From Botryosphaeria dothidea (Eukaryota > Ascomycota > Dothideomycetes > Botryosphaeriales > Botryosphaeriaceae), in contig WWBZ02000062.1 of NCBI GenBank assembly GCA_011503125.2, positions 496,001-560,000 of the forward strand: a stretch of DNA of 64,000 nt, given 5' to 3'. Positions 46,701 to 58,573 of this stretch are shown here, piece after piece (position 1 is the stretch's first letter; every line of letters begins with the position of its first letter). Under the pieces are notes generated by a model. The model did no database searches. It had not been told where the DNA came from and saw nothing but the letters and a program-made list of their open reading frames with translations. The position numbers were made by a program, and so were the translations under genes.

Positions 46701-48757
46701 CTATTCAACATGGTTCGTCGGCTCGCCGTGTGCCACATCGTGCACGCCCCAACCAACCGACCAACACGACCCCCGGCATCTCCGACTCTATCCGCAGCAA
46801 GCGCGCCTGCTTCTCGCTTCCTGTTCCAGCGCACCGTTCCCGTGTTCCGTTGGCTCTGGACGCAGGGCGCAGGGCCTGCGGATGCGGCACGCGCGTGCGG
46901 TGACCGGTCGACGTGAAGGAACAATAAAAAATGTGATAGACGAGACAGCTGGAAAAAAGCTTGTCCACTCGGACACCGCCCATCCCATGTCCCACGTCCG
47001 CCTGGAAGCGCGCAGAGCGGACCCGCACCAGATCTCGTGCGACTCGAATCACCATCTACCCGGTTCCGCGAGATGCGCTGCCTGGATTCGGCCGTGAAGA
47101 AGGGCAGCAAGGGAAGGATTTCCTGCCTACTTTCTTGTTTGCTTGCAGTAATGTACCAACACACAGGTGACCGTCAAAAGAGAAGCGCCGAGTACGGCGG
47201 CCGCATGCTGGGTAAGGCCGAGTGGCTAATGCAGGGCACTGAAGAGAGCACTGCACAGCACATCCGCAGCGGGAAAGCATGCGTTCGCGCTGTTCCCGAC
47301 TCACCCACCCACCAACTGACCATCGACGTGGCCGTGTGCTAGACAGGGTCCTTGCGTCCAGGGTTCGCGACTGGGGTGCGCAAGAGTCCAGATGAACAGA
47401 TGAGCGGCCGTTCGCCTCGCCCCATCCAGTGGCGCCGCATGCTGGCCTTGTTGTTCACGATAGATGCACGCAAGCCAGCTAGCTGAGCAAGCATGTGCCA
47501 CCTAGTGACCGCCATCGGAGCTGAGCAGGAGCTTGGGACGTGTGTCGTGTCCATGATGCGACATCGTTTGCAATCCTTCCCAGCTTTGTAATGGGATTTC
47601 GTACCACAGGTAGGTTTAGCCGCGTCTACGGCGGTTTAGGGCGCTCACCGGAGTTGGGCTGGGAATGCTCGGCGAGTTTTGAGCATGTTTGTTACGCCTT
47701 GATCGGAGGTAGAATGGGTTGTGCGTAGTTGCTGGATGTTGCGGATTTTTCTTGGAGCGAGACCTGCAGTGCTGTATGGAGGAGTTGTACGGGACGCGTC
47801 GTCTCCTGCCCAGATACGGTGCCCAGGCTACCCAAAGCACTCTCAGTTTCTTCCCAGTAGACTGGGGACTGGGTTCCGCGTGATATTGGCTTTCGTTCCG
47901 TTGCTGAAACTTGTTCTGTTTTGCGCTGTATCGAGTTTGGAGGTCAAGCCGACGCGGCCGTTCCGTGGTCTCGACGCGCCGCGTTCGAGACGCGTAGAGT
48001 CGTCGGGCTGAAGGCATTTCATGCATCTTGCAACCCTCCATCAGTGCTATATTGCCATTGAAATCTCTGTAAGACACCATCCCAGCGCGATGCGTTGAAT
48101 CTGCAACTAGTGTCTCAATTTTGCCAAGTTCGCATCTCAATAGAGGCGTTCGTGTTGTCCGGGCAAAAATAGCACATTCGGAAGCAGCTGGCGGCAGGAA
48201 AGAATCGGAGGCATGTCTTGAATCGGACCGTAGTATACGCCAGGCTCTTGGGTGAATTGGAAGTGTTGTATATTTGTGACGGCTGTTAAACTGGGCGGTG
48301 TTGAGGATGCGTTGAAGAAAGGGAACGTTGGGAGACTGTGGATCCTCCTTCAACAATAATAGTTTGATAGCGGCAGTGACCAGACTCATGATCATGGCCA
48401 TCGGGAACAGTGACGCATGATAAATCGATTTGAGGCGCTGTACGAGCCTGTGAGTGCCTGGGGCCTAGTGGTGAACCGGAGCTGGATCTCATCCAGACGC
48501 GTATTTGCAAGCCGAGATGGATTCCTCACAATCATACCTTCTGGTCTTGTGATAGCTGTAATATCACTTTCTCCTGTAACTTTTTGCCTGACAGCATCTC
48601 AGAGCCATCCATACATCAACGCCAACGTCAACGCTGCACCTTCACCAACGAACCCGCCATCAACTTTTGCTCCGAGGCCCTCCCATTGCCCTCCTCACAC
48701 GCGTCCAGTACGATCCCCTAGACCGTTCGTTATCCATCCGTCAGACCTCCAGGCAAC
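43797..48757. other. 5 kb gene-free region upstream of the C2H2 regulator
   Basis: GC-rich with many long overlapping frames on both strands that look like non-coding by-products of high GC (for example 45480-46148, 46121-46903, 47616-48401). A short CTG repeat is near 45736-45754. Nothing with family resemblance was recognised. It probably contains an extended promoter and leader of the C2H2 gene at the left; at the right lies the 3' flank of the Ibp1-like gene. Confidence 0.5.
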
Positions 48758-49390
48758 TCAATATCCATACTCCCAGATATCCTTCTTATACCCCTCCGTA
48801 ACCGTCTCGTCCATACCGTACCTACACCAATACCATTAGCACCACCAACCGCTCCAGCACCAACCCCACGCCCGCACACTCCAACAACAGAAACACAACA
48901 AAGGGAAGATCACTCACTTCTCCTGCCACCGCACGAACCCGCCCTCCAAAACGCAAACCTCCTGCCCCTCCTCGTCCCCCAACAACCTGCCCCTCTCCCT
49001 CAGATACCTCAGCGCCGCGCTCGGGCCTCTCTGCTGGCTCAACGCGCAGTGGAACACGACCGTCCGCGCGCCCTTCAACAGCCGCACCAGCTCCGGCAGC
49101 TTGTAGTCGAGCGCCTGCGTGGGCACGTTGGTGCAGCCGCGGATGTGCCCGCCGAAGAAGTCCGAGTCGCGCACGTCGATGACGGCGACCGACGGCTCGC
49201 TGCTCGCGCCAGAAGACGACGACGACGACGAAGCTTCCGCGGCGTCGGCGTCGGCGGGTGTGGAGGCGGGCGGCGCGGGCGCGCTGGCCGACGACGAGGA
49301 AAAGAGCGGTTTGGCGGGCGTCTGCTTGAGGATGGTGTAGAGGGCGTCGCGGTCGATGCGCTTGAGGGAGGCGATGGTGTAGGACGACAT
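48758..49390 (-). CDS. Cdc25-type/rhodanese phosphatase, Ibp1-like
   Basis: Small rhodanese-fold phosphatase of 178 aa. Exons 49390-48918 and 48821-48758 join in phase 2 (GTGAGT donor, GTGTAG acceptor). The second exon encodes KYGMDETVTEGYKKDIWEYGY, the typical Ibp1 C-terminus, which is missed if the intron is ignored. Family start MSSYTIASLKRIDRDAL and core VIDVRDSDFFGGHIRGCTNVP are present. The CX5R loop is HCALSQQR with the catalytic cysteine. An in-frame ATG at 49510 (MDAITLYAY) could give a 40-residue N-terminal extension, though family members normally start as chosen here. A Ser/Ala/Asp-rich insert of about 37 residues sits between the first helix and the core. Such enzymes are linked to arsenate reduction and cell-cycle phosphatase activity. 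Confidence 0.85.
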
Positions 49391-50396
49391 GCCGGGCGGC
49401 GGGGCGTCGATGCGGATGGGGCGGGAGGAAGTACTCGCAGTCGTCGAGGGCGCGGTCGTCGTGGTCTTGCGCGGTTTGTTCTGATAGGCGTAGAGGGTGA
49501 TGGCGTCCATGCAAGAGGTATGTAGGTGAGAGCAACTTGCAGGCATGCAAATCACCGCAAGCAAAAAGGGCTGCAGGAACAGCGCACACAGCAAACCCAC
49601 ACGCGTACTGTACGTCTCCCGGCGGCAGTGCAGCAAGCAGCAGCAGGCGGCGGCAGCAGCTCCACGCTCGCAGCACGTAAGATTAATTTTTTGTGGAGAT
49701 TTCCCGATCCCGTCGCAGGGCTGTTCAGAAGAAGATCTCTGTGCAGAGGAATGGATCCAGCGTCCCGCAAAAGGAGGGGTCTGCTCGCAGCTGTGGGGTA
49801 TGACGGCACCCTCAAGGAGGGGTAAGCCCTTATATACTAAGGCACGGAGGCCGGCAAAATCAAGGAAAGGTCTTGTGGATTAACCAACGGGAAGCCTAAA
49901 TCATGCTATCTCTATCTACATCCCCCGCACAAACCCCCATCGGCATGCGGCAGATGACCCAAGATATGCACAGGGCCTTAAAATAACTGTGGAGTAGCCC
50001 GCCTGCTAGTCGAAGCTTCTCGTCGTGACCATGCTCTTGGCTTTCAGCCTATCCATGTAGCGCCCAAACAGAGCTATATTAATGTGGAGCTGGCTGACTC
50101 TGCCTGGAACAATCTCACTTTGATGTATCGCTAGGATGGCGTCTCATGATGGACTGTGCTCTCATGCTGATATCTAGAAGGAAATAACCCAAAATAAGAA
50201 GCACTATGAAAATTTCATAACGACGACCCGTGACTGTAAAGTAGACAGAACGCCAAACGCAAAAGCCGGCGAGGTCCTTGAGCAGATGATACCTCCCACC
50301 CTTCCATACCAGACGAAAGATGAAACACGAAATATGCTACAAGACCCTCTGTAATTTCAATCCCACATGTTCTCGCATTAATCGCACGAGCGTTGA
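49391..50396. other. 1 kb intergenic region
   Basis: Promoter and leader of the Ibp1-like gene, then the 3' flank of the ER thioredoxin gene. The C-terminal region of the latter ends at 50397. No other gene was seen. Confidence 0.5.
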
Positions 50397-52636
50397 TTAA
50401 TCCGTCTTGGCTCCTCCTCCATTAACAGCTCCCAACAGGCCATCCTTCTCGTTTCCTGAAGGCAGCTGGAAGAAGCCACCAGCTGAGCCGAACGGCCGTC
50501 CACGCCTGAACTTGCCGCGACCAAAGTAGGTGGCAGCAAGGACGACGCCCAGGACGATACCAATAGAAAGGAAGGGATGGCCGGTCAAGAACTGCTTGAT
50601 CGTGAAGAAGAACATGGAGACCGCGCCAATGGTGGATTTGGGAGTAAGAGCCGGCGGGTCGCGCGTAACCTTGGACAGAGTCTCGAGGATTGAGGTACGA
50701 GAAGGAATGATCGGGTTACCGGTGAAGGTTTGATCCCAGTAGCGGTGGTTCTAGAGAAAAGTTAGAACTGATCACTTCATGTATGTATAAAAAGTGGAAC
50801 TTACGTCTTCGTCGTTGATAATGACCTTCTCACCATCCTTAACGTCAATACCGTAGGTGGTCCTGATCCAACGCTCCCAGAAGATACCGTCAACCCAGGC
50901 GAAAGCAACCTCCTTGCGCTCGATCTCATCCATGTTGATGCGAATGCTCTTGGCGGCGCGAAGTGCGCGCTGGTCATTGCGGTCCTCTGCTTCTTCTATG
51001 CGAAGCTGCTTTGCATCACGAAGCTCCTGCCTCTCAAGTTTGAACTGCTGAGTCTGCTTGTCGATCCACTCAATGGCAGCGTTCTTGATCTCACGCTTCG
51101 CACTTTCAAACTCATCGGACCTCTCCCGGTTCAAGATGCCGAGAACAACAAGCTTGCCGTCCATAACCTCGCGCGCGTTGGAAGAAGTAAGCTCCGGTAC
51201 GATAGGAAGCCAGACGGACTTCATCCATCCCAAGACCTTCCTGTAATCACGCATTTCCCTGGGCGAAATGGGAGTGTAGTAGCTAGGCTTTCCATCTCTG
51301 CTCACAAGCAACCTAGGCCACGTAGAAATCTTGAACTTCTCGTGCAGCTTAGGATCCTTAGTCTTGACTAGCTTCGCGTGTCCGATCAAGCTCAGCGTCA
51401 ATCTCTCCAGGGCCGCGAAATCCTCGCTAGTGGTCGCGTGATCGTAATTGTACAGGAAGATGACCTCTTCCTTTTTCTCCAACTCCGCGAAAGATGCGGC
51501 ATCCACGTCAGGAATACCCTCGCTGCTGTCAGAAGCACTATTGGCGTAGCTGATCAAGTCACCGACGCCACGGAGACCTTCGTATTCGACGCGCTCGCCT
51601 CCGCGGAAGAAGAGAATGGTGGGGTAACCCTTCACACGCGCATCCTTGCAAAGCCTCTTCTCAGCATCGCAGTTGACCTCGCCGACGTTGAGCTTGCCCT
51701 TCATCTCGCGAGCCATAGAAGCCCAGTTCGGCTGCATCGCCTGGCAATGATGACACCAGGGCGCGTAGAACTTGACAAACCACGGATCCTCGCTCATGGT
51801 CACAAGCTTCTGGAAGCTCTCCGCAGTAAGCGGAACGGATGTGCCCTGTGGGTTGTGGGTCGGCTTCTGCTTAGTCTTGGTACCAGTCTCCTTGGCGGCG
51901 GCGGTGGCGGCTGCCTTTGTAACGACCTCATTGTGCTTTTCTCCAGCAGCAGCACCCCCGGCGGGGTTCTTGTCCTTGTTCGCGGGCTTATCGGGCTTCG
52001 CATTGGACTCGACGCTCTTTGCGCCGACTTCGGGGAGCTTCAGGCCATCCGTGGGCCGGGATCCGGGCCTGATGGTTTCCAGGGACTCCTCAATCCAATC
52101 CGAGAAGAACTTGAGCTTATCGGCGCCTACGTGTCTCTTGACCTCTTTGCCGTCCTTAAATAGTATCGTAGTGGGGAACGAGTGGATATCCTTGGCGGCA
52201 CAGCCGTCACTAAAAGCGACACAGTCGAGCTGCGCGAAGTTAAAGTCATAGTAGCGCGAGAAGGTGTTGAGGTGGTCGCCGTCCTTGGAGTCGGAGCCTG
52301 GAAGCGGGTCTTGGGTATAGTAAAACTCGTAGAGAGTCTGCCAGGTGGGGGCGAATGCTTTGCAGTGGTGGCAGTAGGGCGAGAAGAACTCTACCAGCCT
52401 GGCGGTTCTGTGAGCTGATGTGCGGTGCATTAATGCGATAGGTATACGCACCAGTTGCCTTTGGCGATCTTGTCGTCGATGCCGTCGCTGCTCAGCTGCA
52501 GCATCGGCGGGACCTCCTTGCCATTGAAAACGGTGGCTTTCTTCTCCTCCTCCGGTGGCCTGGTATCCTTCGAAGGTGGCGAAGCGAAGGCGGTCGATAC
52601 CAGAGCGAGCGACAGGAATGAATGTAGGAGGCGCAT
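50397..52636 (-). CDS. ER membrane thioredoxin/PDI-related protein with two CHHC domains (Eps1-like)
   Basis: 710 aa from three exons: 52636-52452, 52398-50805 and 50750-50397, all in frame. The first acceptor is GCCAG at 52399; a CACAG acceptor upstream would put a stop in frame. A signal peptide (MRLLHSFLSLALVSTAFA) directs it to the ER. Two thioredoxin domains follow: FFSPYCHHC at residues 66-74 and FYAPWCHHC near 271-279, each followed by a cis-proline block (SFPTTILF, GYPTILFF). Between them is a charged Ala/Lys-rich linker. Near the C-terminus is one membrane helix (FLSIGIVLGVVLAATYF, about 640-665) and a basic cytoplasmic tail. It probably oxidises or isomerises disulphides in ER quality control. 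It is divergent from the complex I gene 351 bp away. Confidence 0.88.
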
Positions 52637-52987
52637 GATGGGCGACGTCGGAGGATGACAAGTAGCTAGATTGACGAGGCCGCTGGGGCCGTTCAGGTGG
52701 AGCGGTTAGGTCGAGGACAGATCGCGCATCTAAAGTTTGAGATCGAGTGTGGGAGCCCGCTGCGCAGGAGCGTGGTAGGCCGTGTTCCACACGGTCGTAC
52801 GTGAGATGGTCGCGAAAGGAGGCCGCTGCGCAGTTCCCCAGGGCGCAGTCCGGCCGCCAGATCGACAAAGCGCGGACCGAAGGCGTGCCAAGACCGCCCG
52901 AGACGCATTACACTTCCAACACCTCTCACTGGTCCGCCATCCATTGCGTCCCCATCACCACTCAACACCCTCCCACACATCGCCGCC
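52637..52987. promoter_or_regulatory. Divergent promoter region, ER thioredoxin and complex I genes
   Basis: 351 bp between head-to-head start codons. Probably both promoters are here. No clear motif was identified. Confidence 0.45.
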
Positions 52988-53823
52988 ATGAGACCAGCAC
53001 TGCGTCTCTTTGCCGCCGTCAAGCCCGTTGGCCGCGTCCTCGAGCCCGGCGCGCCCACCGGTCTCTGCGGCCTCCTCACCCACCCGGCGCCGCGCTCGAC
53101 CCTCGTCTACCTCTACAGCAAGACCCTCGACAAGCTCAAGCAGTTCCCCGAGTCGTCCGTCTACCGCCAGTCCACCGAGGCCCTGACCCGCCACCGCCTG
53201 AACATCATTGAGCGCATTGAGCCCGCCGGCCTGAAGGAGTGGCAGGAGCGCGTCGAGCAGCAGATTGCGGAGAACCCGGAGGCCTTCGAGAAGTTCGGCG
53301 TCGCTATTAGGCACACTGCCGATGGCAAGTCCTTTGTCACCGTCCGCGAGACCGCCGAGAAAGATGACCGCGAAGAGGAGTGGAACAACGAGCCTGTTTC
53401 GGAGCCGGAGCTTGAGGGCGTGCGCTCCTCCGAGGACAGGAAGGGACAGAAGTTCGCTCTTGGTTATGGTAGGCCCGGGACATTGGAGAAGGCTCAGGCT
53501 TTCCGCATCGAGAAGGAGCCCAGCTTGACTGCTGACCAGTATGTCGATCTCGCCTGAGCTCTTGCTCATATTGGGTGCGAAATGACTGACAAAAAATGTT
53601 ACAGGATCTCCGCCGCCGAGAAGGAGATCGGTGCTGGTCTGATTGAGGAGGTCATTGAGGTTGCCGAAGGCGAGCTCAGGCTCACTGAGACTTTGTTCGA
53701 GGCTAAGATGTACGTCTCCGTATCACTCAAGCTTGTATATCCTCTTACTGATCTCATACCAGTTGGGACGAGCTGGCCGAGAAGCCTGCAGAGGGTCAAT
53801 GGTCTTATTTCGAGAGGAAATAA
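52988..53823 (+). CDS. NADH:ubiquinone oxidoreductase (complex I) NDUFA5-type 29.9 kDa subunit
   Basis: Mitochondrial inner-membrane complex I accessory subunit, 238 aa. Exons 52988-53538, 53605-53709 and 53763-53823 (donors GTATGT and GTACGT, acceptors TTACAG and TACCAG) close at 239 codons with the stop. The N-terminus (MRPALRLFAAVKPVGRVL) is basic and Ser/Ala-rich, a probable matrix-targeting sequence. The NDUFA5 domain is in the first half, with LYSKTLDKLKQFPESSVYRQSTEALTRHRL and a long helix. The second half is a fungal extension ending EKPAEGQWSYFERK, which only appears after both introns are removed. Expected to be expressed in most conditions. Confidence 0.92.
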
Positions 53824-55553
53824 GCGGGCTTTAAATACCAATTGTACATTTCAGAATTTTAGAGAACATGGCTGCTCGACACTGCGTCGTACCGAAATAT
53901 GTGAACAATGCCGGTTGCAATTCGAAAGCCGTGAAAGCTGTACTAACTCGAAGTGCGAAGTCTTATACTAAACTGTTTTACGACAGCATGAGAGCTCAGG
54001 TTGGGAAAAACTGGACACAGATACTATCTCTATCAGTAGGCTAGAGCATGAAAACCACTTTGCGGGAACATATCGTTCTTCTTATGATTTGTTCGACTAC
54101 AAGTCTCGACTCGTTGCACAGCCAATGTTCGATTCCTCTCAGACTTTGATAACAACTATTGCAAGGCGAACGTCTGTTGTAAACAGGACTATGACGTCGA
54201 GCTGACTTGACGTTGACCTTATAGAGTTAGCATATCCTCAGATTTCAATATCTATACCAACATGCGACTCATAACAAAACTAGTTAATTATGTATAAAAC
54301 TCGCACTCTATGTAATGTTTACTTTCCTATGTTTTTTAAGAAGTATGGAATATGCGAATCCGTAAGACCAGCCGCAATTTATCGATTCGTTGACAATTAA
54401 TTTACTCATAGTCTTCATAGACATCGTCACCACTTGGGGCGCCTCCTTCATGTTCTCGTCTTCGCTTGCAGAGTGAGCTCAAAAATTGTTCTAATTGGAG
54501 GCTCAAGCATTCACTTACATATCTAAACGCTTGCTTGAAATACTCTTATCGTAGTAGACGGCGAATTATTCCACTTCCCACTGAAACGAAGCAGACAGCA
54601 CGACACCTCTTAGCTGCCCTAATACCCACCCTTAGTGCGCGGACGGCTGCAACATCATGGCTTAGACATGATGACGAGCACCCATGAAGACTTGAAGCAG
54701 TCGTTGGGACATAATTGCTCGAACTGACAGTCGCTATATCTGACGACTGCTTCAATACCACAAGCAGTGATGGGTTGGCGAATCCCTTCCTCTTCACACG
54801 GTAGCAATACAATTTACATCACTTCAAAGACTCCAGAACAGCTGAGATGACTTCTTCACTCCACTCGATTCAACTACTTAACTATACATCGACGACGCGA
54901 CGCGAACTTCGATCCAGCTTCATTTCGTTCATCCACCCGTCACAAAATTTCCTCTCCGCAGAATCAGTTAAAAAACCGGGGAGGAAAATAACTACCAAGC
55001 AATATGGCAGCAGGGAGAAGAGGGATAACCCCTTCTCGCGCAAACAATAACTCTTTTTCGCTAGAAACAGGGAAGAAAACAAAAAGGATGAGAGACCACA
55101 CACCAGTTGAAGAAGAGGTCGCTAGTAGTGTGACTGTGAGGGACAAAAAGAGTTGAGAAGTTGATAAAAAAGCCTCATCGACAAGTGAAGCATCAACCAG
55201 CTCGTAGGGGAGAGCAAAAGGGAAGAAGTGAAAAAGACCACAAATATCCCTACGCCATCACTCATCCGCTGAAAGAACCCCCATACGATTTTGGGAAAAA
55301 AGGGACAGTAGATCAATAATCCTGTCGTCCATCCGACCATACCTAAGACACATTTCCCAGAAGTGTAAGAACCCCCTTCGACCCCGTGAACCACCGGCCG
55401 TGCCACCCGTAAGAAAATGAAACCGTTGCAATCGTACAAATAGTAAAAACGCTTCGGTAACCACCAAATGAAGCCTCCTAAAGCCACCCGCGGTGGTTCT
55501 TGAAAAAAGAAAACCTAATTGGTAAGGTATCAAAGAAGAAAATATGGGTATCC
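53824..55553. other. 1.7 kb AT-richer intergenic region between convergent genes
   Basis: Lower GC than the flanking genes, with many short frames and no domain resemblance. It holds the 3' flanks of the complex I gene and the Set3-like gene. No tRNA or repeat was recognised. Confidence 0.5.
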
Positions 55554-58500
55554 TCATGCGCCTTCGCCGGTCGTAGTCTCTGGGTTGTCATCCTTCTTAT
55601 CAGAACTTCCAGGCCGCTCATCTTCATCCTTCGTTGAATCACCACCATCCCTATCCTTCTCCTTGTCGTCCCCCTTGTCGCCATCATGACTCTTGGCCTC
55701 GAGTTTCGCTTTCCGCTTTGCTGTCCAGTCGCTTAGGCTCATTTTCGCCTTGCGCTGGACAGGGCTGGGAGTAACTACTGTTGATGGGGGTGCCGCGTCT
55801 ACGGGAGATGATAAAGAAATGATAGGGGCAGACGGTGTCAAGAGAGCCGGTGTCTCCGTTACCACAGAGATCGAGGTGGAGGCGTCAGCAGTAGTGGGAG
55901 GAGGTGTTGTTGCTGAGGGATGAGATGTGGAGAGAGTTGGTTCAGACGGGAGTTCGACACGCAGCTCAGGCGATGTCGCCTTCGACTGCACAGTAGGTGC
56001 GGCCGAGGGCACTGCGGTATCAACTGATGATACCACTGGAGGGTGATGTTCTGAAGGGTGAGAAGGAGTTTCCAGGGCAGGATTATCGACAGGCGGCGCA
56101 TCTGTTCGAGGCGACACAGGTTCATTCTCGTGCTCGGGTGCTTTGACGAGTGCCACTGCGATCGCGTCGTGCATTTCAACGTCTTCCTCAGCCTTGAGCT
56201 GCGGCGACGCCTCCTTGAGTGACGCAGTCGGAGGTTCGGCGGTAGGCTGAGGCTCTGCAGCCGGTGCAGTAGCCGACGCAGCAGACTCATCCACATCCAT
56301 CTTGTCGCCTTGCGAACGCGACACGGATGGGCTGCGTTGCGCAGATCCCGAACGTTCCCGGCATACTCTGACGTCGTGTGTACGCTGCAGAAGCGATCGC
56401 AGAAAGGAGCCCTTCGGTCTCCGGCGCGCTACGGGAGAAGGCACCAGCGACGGGAACGCCTCGTCGGGCTCGGTCTGCATGCTCGAATCCTTGTATTCTG
56501 GCTTCTTCGGCGGTACTGGCTCTTTCGGCGCACGTGCGCCAGCCCGACGTTGGTGCGAGGCATTATTCGATCGACGGCCGTTCATGTTCTGCGAGCGAGA
56601 GTTCGAGTCTGCAGCCCGAGATTTGGATGCAACAGCCGGGGAGGGGAAGGATGACTCTGAATGGCCAAGTTGCTTCTGAGACGCGGGTTAGCCTTTCTCT
56701 GACTAGCTGAAAACGGCTGTCTTACTGATGTTGCCACGCTTGGTGTATTGAGGGTCGATCCAGCGCTGTTCCTTTTCCTCTTCTTCTGCGCATGTTGTTC
56801 ATCGTGCTCCAGCTGCTCGAAGAGCCTCTCTTGTTGCAACAGCTTTCTCTTTTCGCGATCCGACATCTCGACTCCCAGGCCGACGGCATTCTCATTCGAA
56901 ACATGCGTCATCGGGGTGATGTCGCGGCTGGTTGGCTTGCTGCGGGATGAGCCGGATACCGAACGGCTGTCAGCATTCTCGTCGTCATGCTCACCGCGAT
57001 TCCGCACTTCGCTGCCCGCGCGGCTGTTGGTTGCTTGGCCGGTGCTGAGTGGTGAGAGCTGGGTGCCATTCTTCCTGGACTTCTTGGGCTTTAGTGCCTG
57101 GCCACTCGAAGATGCAAGTATGGCGGGTGTGTTGCGACGGTCGGCAAGGGCGAGAGGACACTCCATGATGAGTAATTTACAAGCGCATCCGCCGAAATTA
57201 GAGAGCACGCCGGCAACCCAGTGCGACACACCTTCAACTTCTTGGATGCCACGCTCGTGGATATTCCCGTTCTGAAGAGACGCCTCTAATGCGTTCTTGA
57301 TGTCCTTGTCGATGTCCCAACCGATGCTGATTTCCTCGCCTGCGTAGATGGTTTCGGCCGCGATGAAGCAGAAATGGTACTCAGACTCGCCGGTGATGAG
57401 GATCTGCATGCGCACGTTAGGTCTGCAGCTGCGTCGGATGTACCTTAGAAGTGTCCCTTCGTGCCTGGTGTCGATGTAGAGCGGAAGAAACGGTGCGAAG
57501 AAGACGAATGGTTCAGGGTGTCGTAGCGTTTCCCAACGATTATTCGGGTTGGAGCAGTATTCTTCTTTCCTGCCAATCTGTCCCTTGAGCTCTCCGACGA
57601 AACCGCCGTACGGGACGTCAGATTCGACGGTGATCCATTTGAAAGTCGGGTGGGGTCCTTGTGCAGTTGCGATTGCCCCGATGCCAGTGTTTTCCTTGAG
57701 AACGGGACCGTGTTCCTCGAGGTCCTTCATCGTGCCCTCGTGTCGCTGGAAAATCTGCTCTCGAGCTTTCCCTCCAGAGGCGTGCTTTGTCGCTTCAGGG
57801 TCCCAGAGCCAAGTTTGTAGGCTGTTGGTCACAGCCAGGTCGTTGAAGGAATTGGCCTCGATCGGGGTGTAGTCGACATGCTGGTACAGCTGCAGAAATT
57901 CGTCCGAAAAGTAATCAGGTGCATAGCCGGTTGGAATGGGAAGTCCTGGCGACTTGACTGGGCTGTGAACGGGCTGTGCGGTAGACGTTGCTCGTTTTCG
58001 GGAGCCGCCAGTCGACTGATTGAGTGACGCAACGGAGCCAGACGCCTTGTGATTTGTCTTGGGTCGTTTGGAAGGAGGCTGCTGGTCTCTAGGGCTCCCG
58101 CTCTTGCGGTCCAGAGCAGGAAAGGCGTCGTCGGCGTGGCCGTTCGTGAGCGCAACGGCTGCGTTCACGTCCTTCAACTTCTTCTTGTGACTCTTGGCGG
58201 CCGGACGCTTCGGTTTTCGCTCGATCATGTAGGTCATATTCTTGAAAGCCTTCTGTCGCTCCTTGATGCGGGTTTGGTCGAGAGTTCGCGGTTGACAGTC
58301 AGCGCATTCGTGGATCCGAGGGATCTGGTCTTCATCATCGTAATAACAGAGGACGTGTTGCCATGTTCTGCACACCTCGCACAGGACACTGCTACCGTCA
58401 TCGGCCTCGTAGCCACAAATGCACTTGATGGTGTCGGAAACAGGCTCTTCGTCGGGCTGAGGAGCGTCTGCAACCGGTCGGCCATTGGGGACAGGGTAAG

Positions 58501-58573
58501 GAACGGGCGCAAAGGGAGCCCTGGGGCTTAGCTGAGGAACAGCATGCGTCTGCAGCAAGGGGATTTCTGTCAT
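55554..58573 (-). CDS. PHD finger and SET-domain protein, Set3-like
   Basis: 989 aa nuclear chromatin protein. Exons 58573-56726 and 56675-55554 join in phase 0 (50-nt intron, GTAAGA donor, GGCTAAC branch, CTCAG acceptor). The ATG at 58573 (MTEIPLLQ) is the first in frame; upstream frame hits a stop with no other ATG. PHD finger at about residues 50-96 has C4HC3 spacing (CICGYEADDGSSVLCEVC..WQHVLCYY). SET domain at about 305-415 has GGFVGELKG, RRSCRPNVRM and GEEISIGWD. Members such as yeast Set3 are scaffolds in a histone deacetylase complex and usually lack methyltransferase activity; the RSCRPN in place of NHxCxPN fits this. The C-terminal third is low-complexity and acidic. Confidence 0.9.

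Noticed and set aside
45480..46903. Long overlapping open frames (222 and 260 codons) in the GC-rich region
   Set aside because: They overlap with equally long frames on the other strand, have biased Arg/Pro/Ser composition and no domain resemblance, as expected from GC-rich non-coding DNA.
47616..48401. 261-codon frame on the minus strand
   Set aside because: No family resemblance, basic low-information composition, and no splice-site or start-codon context to support it.
50772..52868. Extension of the ER thioredoxin protein upstream to 52868 in one frame
   Set aside because: The frame runs through the first intron. The spliced exon 1 at 52636-52452 gives a proper signal peptide and restores the conserved start of the first thioredoxin domain.
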